The notes below the pieces were generated by a model, which was not told the DNA's origin, made no database searches, and saw only the letters and a list, made by a program, of their open reading frames with translations. A program made the position numbers and the translations under genes. Below, piece by piece: positions 1 to 5,456 of a stretch of DNA of 5,456 nt. The stretch comes from an uncultured Roseiflexaceae bacterium (lineage in GTDB: Bacteria > Chloroflexota > Chloroflexia > Chloroflexales > Roseiflexaceae). How positions within the stretch are numbered: the stretch's first letter is position 1; every line of letters begins with the position of its first letter. The stretch spans positions 1 through 5,456 of the forward strand of contig CAIPUQ010000208.1 of assembly GCA_903868295.1 (NCBI GenBank), read 5' to 3'.

Positions 1-84
1 GAAGATCGGGTCTTTCGCCAAAATGGCGAAACCATTCTGATTTATTACGTCATTGACGGCATACCGGCGCTCAAAACTCCGTGA
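1..84 (+). CDS. C-terminal end of an unidentified protein (5' end outside window)
   Basis: Frame 1 is open from the first base and ends at TGA 82-84, leaving 27 codons that read EDRVFRQNGETILIYYVIDG and then IPALKTP. The tail mixes charged residues with a short beta-like hydrophobic stretch (ILIYYVI). There is no recognisable motif, and I cannot name the family from so little. It lies on the same strand as the glycosyltransferase that starts 60 bases downstream. The gap is wide enough for a separate promoter, so co-transcription is possible but not shown. That this is real coding sequence is inferred from the open frame to the edge and the lack of another candidate on either strand. Confidence 0.55.
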   Translation, partial: EDRVFRQNGETILIYYVIDGIPALKTP

Positions 85-88
85 ACTG

Positions 89-108
89 CTGTGCTACAAT
101 CTGCACAG
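89..108. repeat. Perfect 6-bp inverted repeat spanning the candidate -10 (possible operator)
   Basis: CTGTGC (89-94) and GCACAG (103-108) are exact reverse complements separated by 8 bases (TACAATCT) that include the putative -10 hexamer. A dimeric repressor binding here would cover the promoter. No T-run follows the right arm, so it does not look like an intrinsic terminator for the upstream gene. The dyad is seen directly; the operator role is inference. Confidence 0.4.
92..100 (+). promoter_or_regulatory. Candidate extended -10 promoter for the glycosyltransferase-hflX cluster
   Basis: TGCTACAAT matches the extended -10 pattern TGnTATAAT with one mismatch in the hexamer (TACAAT at 95-100). 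The best upstream hexamer at 18-bp spacing is TCAAAA (71-76), a poor -35, which an extended -10 can tolerate. Transcription would start near 107, giving a leader of about 38 nt before the ATG at 145. The site lies in the only gap of more than 25 bases upstream of the four-gene cluster. This is a motif match only. Confidence 0.35.
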
Positions 109-132
109 AGTCACGGAAATTCGGTTTGGAAC

Positions 133-137
133 GGAGG
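133..137 (+). promoter_or_regulatory. Shine-Dalgarno GGAGG fixing the glycosyltransferase start
   Basis: GGAGG lies 7 bases before the ATG at 145, which is near-ideal spacing. It favours that ATG over the in-frame GTG at 91, which has no comparable site and would place the start on the putative promoter, and over the in-frame TTG at 142. Confidence 0.8.
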
Positions 138-144
138 ATCGTTG

Positions 145-1107
145 ATGACCAGCGTGCCCACCCCGCCCGTCGTATCGGTTGTTGCACCGGTATATGATGA
201 AGAAATATTGCTTCCCGAGTTTTATCGACGTGCGACTGCCGCACTCGAACAACTTGACGTACCGTTTGAACTGATCCTCGTCAATGACGGGTCACACGAT
301 ACCTCTGGTGCAATCATGGACCGGCTCCATGCTGCAGATCCCCGCGTGAAAGTGATTCATTTCTCACGCAACTTCGGGCATCAAATCGCCATCACTGCCG
401 GCACCGATCATGCCACTGGGCAAGCAGTCGCAGTCATCGATTCGGACCTCCAAGATCCACCTGAAGTCATCATTGAAATGTACAAAGAATGGCAAAACGG
501 CTTTCAGGTGATTTATGGTGTCCGTGCACAACGAGAAGGTGAGACTGCCTTCAAACGCATGACTGCAAGCCTGTTTTATCGCCTAATCCGGCGCATCACG
601 AATATAAACCTGCCACTCGACACTGGTGATTTTCGCTTGATGGACAAACGGGTCGTTGCGGCAATGTCCAAAATGCGTGAACACCATCGGTTCATGCGTG
701 GGTTGTCGGTGTGGGTCGGTTTCAAACAAACCGGTGTCAAGTACAACCGTGATGCACGGACAGCGGGTGTTACCAAGTACCCACTCCGCAAAATGCTGCG
801 CTTTGCACTCGATGCAATCACCAGTTTTTCGTATCTCCCGCTCCAACTCGCCACATACACGGGCTTTGCGATTGCAGGGGTAAGCGCAGTGGCGATGGTG
901 CTTGCAATCATCCTCCGATTGCTGAACTCAGACATCTTCTATGGCCAAGCATCGACGCTGGTCAGCGTGTTGTTTTTGGGCGGCATTCAGCTGATTTTTC
1001 TCGGCGTTATTGGTGAATATCTCGGTCGCATTTACGACGAAGTCAAACGCCGACCATTGTATATCGTCGCGGAGCGCCGTGGCGTAGAGGATCCCAACAT
1101 TGAGTGA
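145..1107 (+). CDS. Membrane-anchored family 2 glycosyltransferase, polyisoprenyl-phosphate type (DPM1/GtrB/ArnC-like)
   Basis: This 320-residue protein has the full layout of polyisoprenyl-phosphate glycosyltransferases. The GT-A nucleotide-sugar domain comes first, with APVYDEE (14-20), VNDGS (46-50), RNFGHQIA (75-82) and the metal-binding DSDLQDPP (99-106). Acceptor-side motifs GDFRLM (161-166) and AGVTKYP (207-213) follow. Two C-terminal membrane helices lie at about 233-258 and 267-293, with a short basic tail. Family members move a sugar (glucose, mannose, GlcNAc or aminoarabinose) from a nucleotide donor to undecaprenyl or dolichyl phosphate on the cytoplasmic face, for later use by a flippase and a GT-C enzyme. 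The sugar cannot be read from the sequence. The start is the ATG with GGAGG 7 bases upstream; an in-frame GTG at 91 would add 18 residues upstream of the fold. The 3' end overlaps hflX by 8 nt. The family is certain; the exact substrate is unknown. Confidence 0.93.
   Translation: MTSVPTPPVVSVVAPVYDEEILLPEFYRRATAALEQLDVPFELILVNDGSHDTSGAIMDRLHAADPRVKVIHFSRNFGHQIAITAGTDHATGQAVAVIDSDLQDPPEVIIEMYKEWQNGFQVIYGVRAQREGETAFKRMTASLFYRLIRRITNINLPLDTGDFRLMDKRVVAAMSKMREHHRFMRGLSVWVGFKQTGVKYNRDARTAGVTKYPLRKMLRFALDAITSFSYLPLQLATYTGFAIAGVSAVAMVLAIILRLLNSDIFYGQASTLVSVLFLGGIQLIFLGVIGEYLGRIYDEVKRRPLYIVAERRGVEDPNIE
1086..1090 (+). promoter_or_regulatory. Shine-Dalgarno AGAGG for the TTG start of hflX
   Basis: AGAGG lies inside the last codons of the glycosyltransferase gene, 9 bases before TTG 1100. 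It supports this unusual start, for which no in-frame ATG exists until residue 69. Confidence 0.55.
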
Positions 1108-2467
1108 AATCCCAAAGGAAGCGCTGTACGGTACATCCGAAACAGCCCGTGGCACGAAACTCCACGCTACCAAACCACCACGTGACAAAGCCTTTTTGGT
1201 AGGGAGTGAGTTGACCGGTGGGCGCAGTCAATGGCCTGCAGTCGACTCGTTGGCCGAACTTGCGCTACTGGTGGATACCGCTGATATCGATGTCGTGGGT
1301 ACCATGCACCAGCGACTCAAGCATACCTTTTCACAGTACTTCATCGGACCAGGCAAAGTCGAAGAAATCAAAGCACTCAAAGAAGCCCTCGGGTATGATT
1401 TGGTGATTTTTGATGACGAGCTGACTCCAGGGCAAACACGGAACCTCGAAGAAACACTCGACACCCCCGTGCTCGATCGCACCACGATTATTCTCGATAT
1501 TTTTGCACGCCACGCGCGCACACGCGAGGGTGCGATCCAAGTTGAATTAGCACAGTACAAATACCTCCTCCCCCGGTTGCGTCGGCAATGGTCGCATCTC
1601 GAGCGCCAAGCGGGTGGCGGTGGCGGTTCTGCGGGCGGTGTGGTTGGATTGCGGGGTCCGGGCGAAACGCAGCTCGAAGTCGACCGACGTTTGGTCAACA
1701 AACGGATCACGGTACTCGAAGCGCAGGCACGCGACCTCCATGCCCAACGCGAAGTATATCGGGAACGCCGGCGCAAAACAGGCGTCCAAGTGGTTGCTAT
1801 TGTCGGATACACCAATGCCGGCAAATCAACGTTGCTCAACGCCATCTCACATGCAACCGTACGTGCCGAAGATCGCCTCTTTGCGACGTTGGATCCGACC
1901 ACCCGGCAGGTCACTACACCTCATGGGACTCAATACCTACTCACCGACACTGTGGGATTCATCCAAAAATTGCCGACCGAACTCGTTGTTTCCTTTCGCG
2001 CTACCCTCGAAGAAATCAAAGACGCTGATTTGATTTTGCATGTACTTGACATTACGCATGGCAATGCAGAACAACAAGCAGCAACGGTCAACGACACGCT
2101 CAAACAACTCGAATGCGCCGATACCCCTACCCTCGTCGTCCTTAACAAAATCGATAAACTCGCTGGCGTTGACGAGCAGACGGTGGCAAACATGGCCGAA
2201 GCACTCGGCCTCCCAACGGATTTCGTCGCTGTCTCTGCACAAGAACAGTGGGGGCTCGACGCCTTGTCTGCACGTATCGAATCGATGCTCGAACTAGAAA
2301 TGGTCGAACTGCGCGCGTATATCCCATACCGGCGGGGCGATTTGTTACAGATATGGCGTCAACGCGGCGTCATTACCTCTGAAGTCTACGACGGCGACGG
2401 TGCCATCGTGAGTGGGCGGCTGCCACAGGCTATCGTCCACCTCATGCGTGGTGCAACGACCCCTTGA
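1100..2467 (+). CDS. hflX: GTPase HflX
   Basis: This 455-residue protein is a complete HflX, a GTPase that binds the 50S subunit and splits stalled or stressed ribosomes in the cytoplasm. The N-terminal HflX domain carries FIGPGKVEEI (81-90), LTPGQTRNLEE (108-118) and DRTTIILDIFARHARTREG (126-144). A basic linker with LERQ (167-170) follows, and then GLRGPGETQLEVDRRL (183-198). The G domain has G1 GYTNAGKST (236-244), G2 around ATLDPTTR (262-269), G3 DTVGF (283-287), G4 NKID (349-352) and G5 SA (379-380). A C-terminal domain runs from about 400. A glycine-rich stretch at 171-182 is longer than in E. coli HflX. The start is TTG 1100 with AGAGG upstream. An internal in-frame TTG at 1211 has GGGAG 4 bases upstream, but using it would delete the conserved AFLVGSEL strand. 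The gene overlaps its neighbours by 8 nt (upstream) and 4 nt (downstream), so translational coupling is likely. Confidence 0.97.
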   Translation: MSEIPKEALYGTSETARGTKLHATKPPRDKAFLVGSELTGGRSQWPAVDSLAELALLVDTADIDVVGTMHQRLKHTFSQYFIGPGKVEEIKALKEALGYDLVIFDDELTPGQTRNLEETLDTPVLDRTTIILDIFARHARTREGAIQVELAQYKYLLPRLRRQWSHLERQAGGGGGSAGGVVGLRGPGETQLEVDRRLVNKRITVLEAQARDLHAQREVYRERRRKTGVQVVAIVGYTNAGKSTLLNAISHATVRAEDRLFATLDPTTRQVTTPHGTQYLLTDTVGFIQKLPTELVVSFRATLEEIKDADLILHVLDITHGNAEQQAATVNDTLKQLECADTPTLVVLNKIDKLAGVDEQTVANMAEALGLPTDFVAVSAQEQWGLDALSARIESMLELEMVELRAYIPYRRGDLLQIWRQRGVITSEVYDGDGAIVSGRLPQAIVHLMRGATTP

Positions 2468-3756
2468 ACGAGCACGGCACCCTCACGCCCGCAGAAATGC
2501 GGGCGAATTACCTGCGTGGAGTTATCAACGGAGCAGTATTTACGCTCGGTGAAGCAATAAGCAATCCGGGGCTCGTGTTGTCGTTGCTGGTGCGTCAACT
2601 CGGTGGTTCGCTGACGCTCGTGAGCCTCATTCCCGTTATTCAGAGCACCGGTTATCTCCTGCCTCAGTTATTAGTGGGCGGACACGTCCAATCACTGCCC
2701 TACAAGCTACCGATATATCGCACATTTGCCGCACTCCGCATCGTGGCCCAGTTGGCGGTTGTATGCGCGTGCTTCTTTGCGACCGAGATTGCACCGAGTT
2801 ATGCCCTCGTTGCGATTTTGGTGTGTTACGCGTTGTTCAATTTCGGTGGTGGAGTCACCACTCTGAGTTTTCAAGATATAGTGGCCAAAATCGTCCCCCC
2901 GACCCAACGAGGGAGGTTCTTTGGGACCCGACAACTCTACGGTGGACTTCTTGCATTTGCTCTGGCAGGGCCATTTGTGCGATGGATGTTGAGTGACGAA
3001 AGCCCGCTTGCGTTTCCGCACAACTTTGCGTTGATTAGTCTGGTGAGTTTGGTTTGCTACGCCACCGGCATGCTGTTTTTTGCCCGTGTGCGTGAGCCAG
3101 CCGCACAACTCCTGGTAGCGCGGCAGGGGATTGGTGCAGCGTTGCGCGCAGCACCTGCCATCTTGCGCGGCAATGCCCGATATCGCATGTTCATCATCGT
3201 GCGATTATGTCTTCTCATCGGTAGATTGGCTGAGCCATTTGCCATTATTTATGTAACCGAACAGCTCCACCTTGCCAAAAGCATTGCAGGATTGTTGATT
3301 GCCGTGTCGGCAGTAGCAGCGGCTTCTTCCAACCTCGTATGGGGGAGACTCGGCGACAGCCGTGGGATGGTGTGGTTACTACGCTTCACCGGTACATTAG
3401 CTATTTTTCCACCGTTGATGCTCTTTGCAGCACCGTGGATAGCACCAATTAGTGTATATATACTGGTAGCTTGGCTCCTCATTGCGAGCTTAATCGGCGG
3501 TATATCAGCAGACGGTGTCGGGATAGCCAGCATGACCTTTTTGCTTGAAGTATCTCCACCCGAGCAACGGCCACTCTACATGGGACTCGCCAACACACTG
3601 CTGGGGATCGGTGCGGTCATTCCCGTTGCAGGTGGTATCCTGGTAAACACCGCAGGGTACGCGGTCACCTTCATCGTCGCTGCATTGTGGAGTGTGCTCG
3701 CTATTGGAATCTCGGGGAGCTTGCGTGCACGACCACACGCATCGGTCGTACCATGA
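2464..3756 (+). CDS. Major facilitator superfamily (MFS) transporter, substrate unknown
   Basis: This is a 430-residue, very hydrophobic protein with about 12 predicted helices, roughly at 19-42, 48-73, 84-107, 112-135, 155-176, 186-208, 241-266, 270-292, 302-324, 327-347, 373-393 and 396-418. A longer basic loop (209-240) separates two six-helix halves. The second half keeps the MFS cytoplasmic motif A as WGRLGDSRG (293-301). The matching loop in the first half (72-85) is degenerate and lacks the usual Gly-Asp-Arg core. Matching PPxQR loops (145-149, 365-369) mark the internal duplication of the fold. The start is TTG 2464, sharing TTGA with the hflX stop. No strong Shine-Dalgarno is visible, so translation probably depends on coupling. 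An in-frame ATG at 2497 (residue 12) is an alternative start and also lacks a clear Shine-Dalgarno. It could be a drug, sugar or peptide exporter; nothing in the sequence decides. Confidence 0.88.
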   Translation: MNEHGTLTPAEMRANYLRGVINGAVFTLGEAISNPGLVLSLLVRQLGGSLTLVSLIPVIQSTGYLLPQLLVGGHVQSLPYKLPIYRTFAALRIVAQLAVVCACFFATEIAPSYALVAILVCYALFNFGGGVTTLSFQDIVAKIVPPTQRGRFFGTRQLYGGLLAFALAGPFVRWMLSDESPLAFPHNFALISLVSLVCYATGMLFFARVREPAAQLLVARQGIGAALRAAPAILRGNARYRMFIIVRLCLLIGRLAEPFAIIYVTEQLHLAKSIAGLLIAVSAVAAASSNLVWGRLGDSRGMVWLLRFTGTLAIFPPLMLFAAPWIAPISVYILVAWLLIASLIGGISADGVGIASMTFLLEVSPPEQRPLYMGLANTLLGIGAVIPVAGGILVNTAGYAVTFIVAALWSVLAIGISGSLRARPHASVVP

Positions 3757-3770
3757 TCCTATTCAACCAT

Positions 3771-3777
3771 GAGGGAG
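3771..3777 (+). promoter_or_regulatory. Shine-Dalgarno GAGGGAG for the hydrolase gene
   Basis: A purine-rich GAGGGAG ends 4 bases before the ATG at 3782; its GAGG part (3771-3774) is 7 bases away. It lies in the 25-base gap after the MFS stop and supports this start. Confidence 0.65.
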
Positions 3778-3781
3778 TTCG

Positions 3782-4723
3782 ATGATTATTGCATTCATAG
3801 TCGCAGTACTGCTCCTTATTGCACCGTATCTTTTGATTTCGTCCCGCGAAACACACGACCCCGCGTCGCTTCTAAGCAACGATATGCGTCACGTCATGTG
3901 GAACGGTGTCGCAATTGCAGTGCGTGAACGTGGGAACGGCCCGATTATTGTGCTCATCCATGGGTTCGGTAGCTGGCTTGACAGTTGGCAGCGGCTACAC
4001 CAAGCACTGGTAGGGGCAGGGTTCCGTGTCATCGCCATCGACATGGTCGGTGCGGGGGCGTCGACCCGTTCGCTGAATCCCGCACACTACACCACCGCGT
4101 CTCAGGCTCGGATGATGCTCGATGTGTTGCAGTCAATGGGAGTCGATCGTATTAGCCTCATCGGGCATTCGTACGGTGGACGAGTTGCGTTGCAGATGGC
4201 GGTGTTTGCACCAGAGCGCATTATCGATATCGTTGCACTGGCCCCCGAAGTGCATGCATTGACACGCCCTCCCATCTCAAAAATTCTCACCATCCCTGTG
4301 GTGGGGTATGCACTGGCATTTTGGTCGACCGCACCACGCTTGATGCGTCTCGGCCTCGCGTCTGTATCGGTCCGCAAGGATTGGCTGACGGCAGAACGTG
4401 TTTCATCCTATGTAGCTCCGTTACGTGTACGGAGCCACCTCGTGGCACAAATCACCCAGGCGAGTGCTCCCAAAGACGGAGACATGCCGGTCCCATTGCA
4501 TTATCGACACATCACGGTTCCGGTGCATTTGATTTGGGGAGAAAACGACTCAGTGTTTTCGCCGACAGACGGACTTGCACTCGTAGACCAGATGCAGAAT
4601 TGTTCGATTGCCATCATCCCCAAATGTGGACACATACCGCACGAGGAAGCCTTCAGCGAGACATGGGCACTCATTTTGCAGACGTTCCCCGCACGTACCG
4701 TTATGCTCCAGACGTATCGCTGA
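3782..4723 (+). CDS. Membrane-anchored alpha/beta hydrolase (serine esterase/lipase-like)
   Basis: This 313-residue protein begins with a hydrophobic segment (residues 2-20) that looks like a signal anchor or uncleaved signal peptide. The alpha/beta hydrolase fold follows. Visible features are the oxyanion-hole motif HGFGS (60-64), the nucleophile elbow GHSYGG (128-133, Ser130), the likely acid Asp256 in GENDSVF (253-259) and the catalytic His284 in CGHIPHEE (282-289). A cap or lid region lies at about 156-240. A serine nucleophile argues against haloalkane dehalogenase (Asp) and dienelactone hydrolase (Cys). Family members hydrolyse esters, lipids, C-C bonds or lactones, and the substrate cannot be told from sequence. 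The N-terminal helix suggests action at the membrane, probably on the outer face, but topology is inferred. It lies 25 bases after the MFS gene and is likely the last gene of that transcript. Its final 23 bases overlap the convergent acpS gene. Confidence 0.9.
   Translation: MIIAFIVAVLLLIAPYLLISSRETHDPASLLSNDMRHVMWNGVAIAVRERGNGPIIVLIHGFGSWLDSWQRLHQALVGAGFRVIAIDMVGAGASTRSLNPAHYTTASQARMMLDVLQSMGVDRISLIGHSYGGRVALQMAVFAPERIIDIVALAPEVHALTRPPISKILTIPVVGYALAFWSTAPRLMRLGLASVSVRKDWLTAERVSSYVAPLRVRSHLVAQITQASAPKDGDMPVPLHYRHITVPVHLIWGENDSVFSPTDGLALVDQMQNCSIAIIPKCGHIPHEEAFSETWALILQTFPARTVMLQTYR
4415..4435. repeat. Perfect 7-bp inverted repeat inside the hydrolase gene
   Basis: GCTCCGT (4415-4421) and ACGGAGC (4429-4435) flank a 7-base loop, so the RNA of either strand could form a hairpin. 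Neither strand has a T-run after it, so it is not a canonical intrinsic terminator. It sits within the codons for about residues 212-218 and may be chance. Confidence 0.3.
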
Positions 4724-5117
4724 CCAGACCAGCACCGACCACGCACACCACTACGATCCCGGCATCGTGACTCACGCTGACATCGATGGTGTCGATACCA
4801 AGCATCTGTGCCCGCTCGAATGCTTCACCGTGGAGCACAATCAGCGGTTTGCGGAGTTCATCGTGGGTGACCTCGATCGTCGTCCAGCCAACGGCGTGCA
4901 TACCACTCCCCAATCCACGCAAGCCGACGCCGAGCATTTTTGCGGTGGCTTCTTTTGCAGCCCATCGGCTGGCGTACGCCGATATCCGATCTGCACTAGC
5001 GTCTTGCTCGCGTTGGGTAAAGATACGCCGCACAAACCGCAAGCCGTGGCGTGTGTACACGGCTGTAAAGCGGTCTATATGGAGCAAATCAATCCCTGTG
5101 CGCAAAACGAGTCGCAT
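4701..5117 (-). CDS. acpS: Holo-[acyl-carrier-protein] synthase (4'-phosphopantetheinyl transferase)
   Basis: This 138-residue protein matches AcpS in length and motifs. The enzyme moves 4'-phosphopantetheine from coenzyme A to the serine of apo-acyl carrier protein, activating it for fatty acid synthesis in the cytoplasm. The N-terminal motif GIDLLHIDRF (8-17) carries the metal-binding Asp10. The second signature is RWAAKEATAKMLGVGL (51-66) with metal-binding Glu56. VSVSHD (113-118) is the conserved C-terminal strand and loop. The usual length is about 120-130 residues, and the extra residues are at the C-terminal tail (131-138), part of which is encoded in the overlap with the hydrolase gene. 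The start ATG shares its first base with the upstream TAA (TAATG), with a weak purine-rich GGGACGG (5123-5129) 5 bases ahead, so it is probably coupled to the upstream gene. It converges with the hydrolase gene, sharing 23 bp. Confidence 0.95.
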   Translation of the reverse strand: MRLVLRTGIDLLHIDRFTAVYTRHGLRFVRRIFTQREQDASADRISAYASRWAAKEATAKMLGVGLRGLGSGMHAVGWTTIEVTHDELRKPLIVLHGEAFERAQMLGIDTIDVSVSHDAGIVVVCVVGAGLVSDTSGA

Positions 5118-5456
5118 TATTGCCGTCCCGTAAGCGACAAATCGGTGATCTCGGCGAGGTAGTTCAGACCCTCCGCCTCGATACGCAACACTTGGATGTA
5201 GCGCGCCAGCTTCAAGTATTCGTCCTCACGCAAGTCAATATCGAGCTTATACCACTGGTACAGTGGCAGTGCGCGATAGAGGGTCTGTCCTGATTCTTGC
5301 TGGCCGATTTCTGACCCGGTAGTCGGGTAGAGACAAATCGTCCGTTCTTGTTGCTGATCATCAGGGCTAATGAACTTGTATACCAATTGGAATTTGACCG
5401 GGCAGGAAGCACCATCATCACTCGGCGTGGCACGTTGTTGGGCAAGCAAACGGACC
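5117..5456 (-). CDS. Unidentified conserved-looking protein, N-terminus outside window
   Basis: The - strand frame is open from the right edge to TAA at 5117-5119, giving 112 visible residues. I do not recognise the family. The first visible part is polar and Gln/Ser/Asp-rich. A beta-like section (CPVKFQLVYKF, then RTICLYPTTG) follows, and then an aromatic and helical C-terminal half containing LYQWYKLDIDLREDEYLKLA and a leucine-rich end. No signal peptide or membrane helix is visible. A TTG at 5447-5449 could be a start, but the frame continues to the edge, so a longer protein is equally possible. The stop overlaps the acpS start by one base, which suggests one transcript and coupled translation. 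That places the protein in an acpS operon but does not by itself show a lipid-related role. Coding status is supported by the continuous frame and the TAATG junction. Confidence 0.7.
   Translation of the reverse strand, partial: VRLLAQQRATPSDDGASCPVKFQLVYKFISPDDQQQERTICLYPTTGSEIGQQESGQTLYRALPLYQWYKLDIDLREDEYLKLARYIQVLRIEAEGLNYLAEITDLSLTGRQ

Noticed and set aside
13..31. Perfect 8-bp hairpin TTTCGCCA-AAA-TGGCGAAA as a possible terminator
   Set aside because: It is inside the open frame of the left-edge partial gene, about 50 bases before its stop, and no T-run follows. It probably reflects chance or codon choice.
91..144. GTG start at 91 giving an 18-residue longer glycosyltransferase
   Set aside because: The extension precedes the fold, has no good Shine-Dalgarno, and would start on the putative promoter. 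ATG 145 has GGAGG at ideal spacing.
1211..1213. Internal TTG start for hflX with GGGAG 4 bases upstream
   Set aside because: It would remove the AFLVGSEL segment, which resembles the conserved first strand of HflX. The spacing is also short. It is kept only as an alternative.
1610..1645. Glycine-codon GC-rich stretch as a DNA repeat or recombination site
   Set aside because: It is in frame, explained by the glycine-rich protein loop, and has no regular repeat unit at the DNA level.
1228..1914. Long (228-codon) open frame on the - strand opposite hflX
   Set aside because: It lies wholly antisense to the conserved hflX gene. Its translation is rich in Arg, Ser and Thr with no recognisable motif, as expected of a shadow frame.
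3750..3772. Direct repeat ACCATGA (3750-3756 and 3766-3772) around the MFS stop
   Set aside because: It is only 7 bp in two copies. One copy includes the stop codon and the other abuts the Shine-Dalgarno, so chance is likely.
4608..5162. 184-codon + strand frame opposite acpS
   Set aside because: It is antisense to a clearly recognised acpS with intact motifs. The translation is Cys/His/Arg-rich, has no motif, and runs across gene boundaries.

Overview
The window is an ordinary-looking, gene-dense bacterial chromosomal segment of moderate GC content (judged by eye, not counted). Five genes are complete and one partial gene lies at each edge. Two starts (hflX and the MFS gene) are TTG codons embedded in the end of the preceding gene, and spacing is tight throughout. 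No mobile element, CRISPR array, tRNA, rRNA or phage gene is visible. The organism cannot be fixed from the sequence. Compact operons, TTG starts and the overall gene style would suit Chloroflexota or another non-proteobacterial lineage, but this is a weak inference.

Left part, + strand: the last 27 codons of an unidentified gene (1-84) are followed by a 60-base gap. The gap holds a plausible extended -10 promoter inside a perfect 6-bp dyad, and a good Shine-Dalgarno sequence. Next comes a rightward cluster of four genes. The first is a membrane-anchored family 2 glycosyltransferase of the polyisoprenyl-phosphate type (145-1107). The second is the ribosome-associated GTPase HflX (1100-2467), and the third a 12-helix major facilitator transporter (2464-3756). 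The fourth is a membrane-anchored alpha/beta hydrolase (3782-4723). Overlaps of 8 and 4 nt and a 25-nt gap make one transcript likely. The products share no obvious pathway: there is a lipid-linked sugar step, a ribosome rescue or stress GTPase, a transporter of unknown substrate and an esterase-like enzyme.

Right part, - strand: acpS (holo-acyl-carrier-protein synthase, 4701-5117) is coupled through a TAATG junction to an upstream gene of unknown function that runs off the right edge (5117-5456). acpS and the hydrolase converge and overlap by 23 bp at their 3' ends, with no terminator visible between them.

No clearly new system stands out. The points most worth a second look are the operator-like dyad on the -10 element, the unrecognised protein coupled to acpS, the overlapping convergent ends, and a glycine-rich expansion in HflX.
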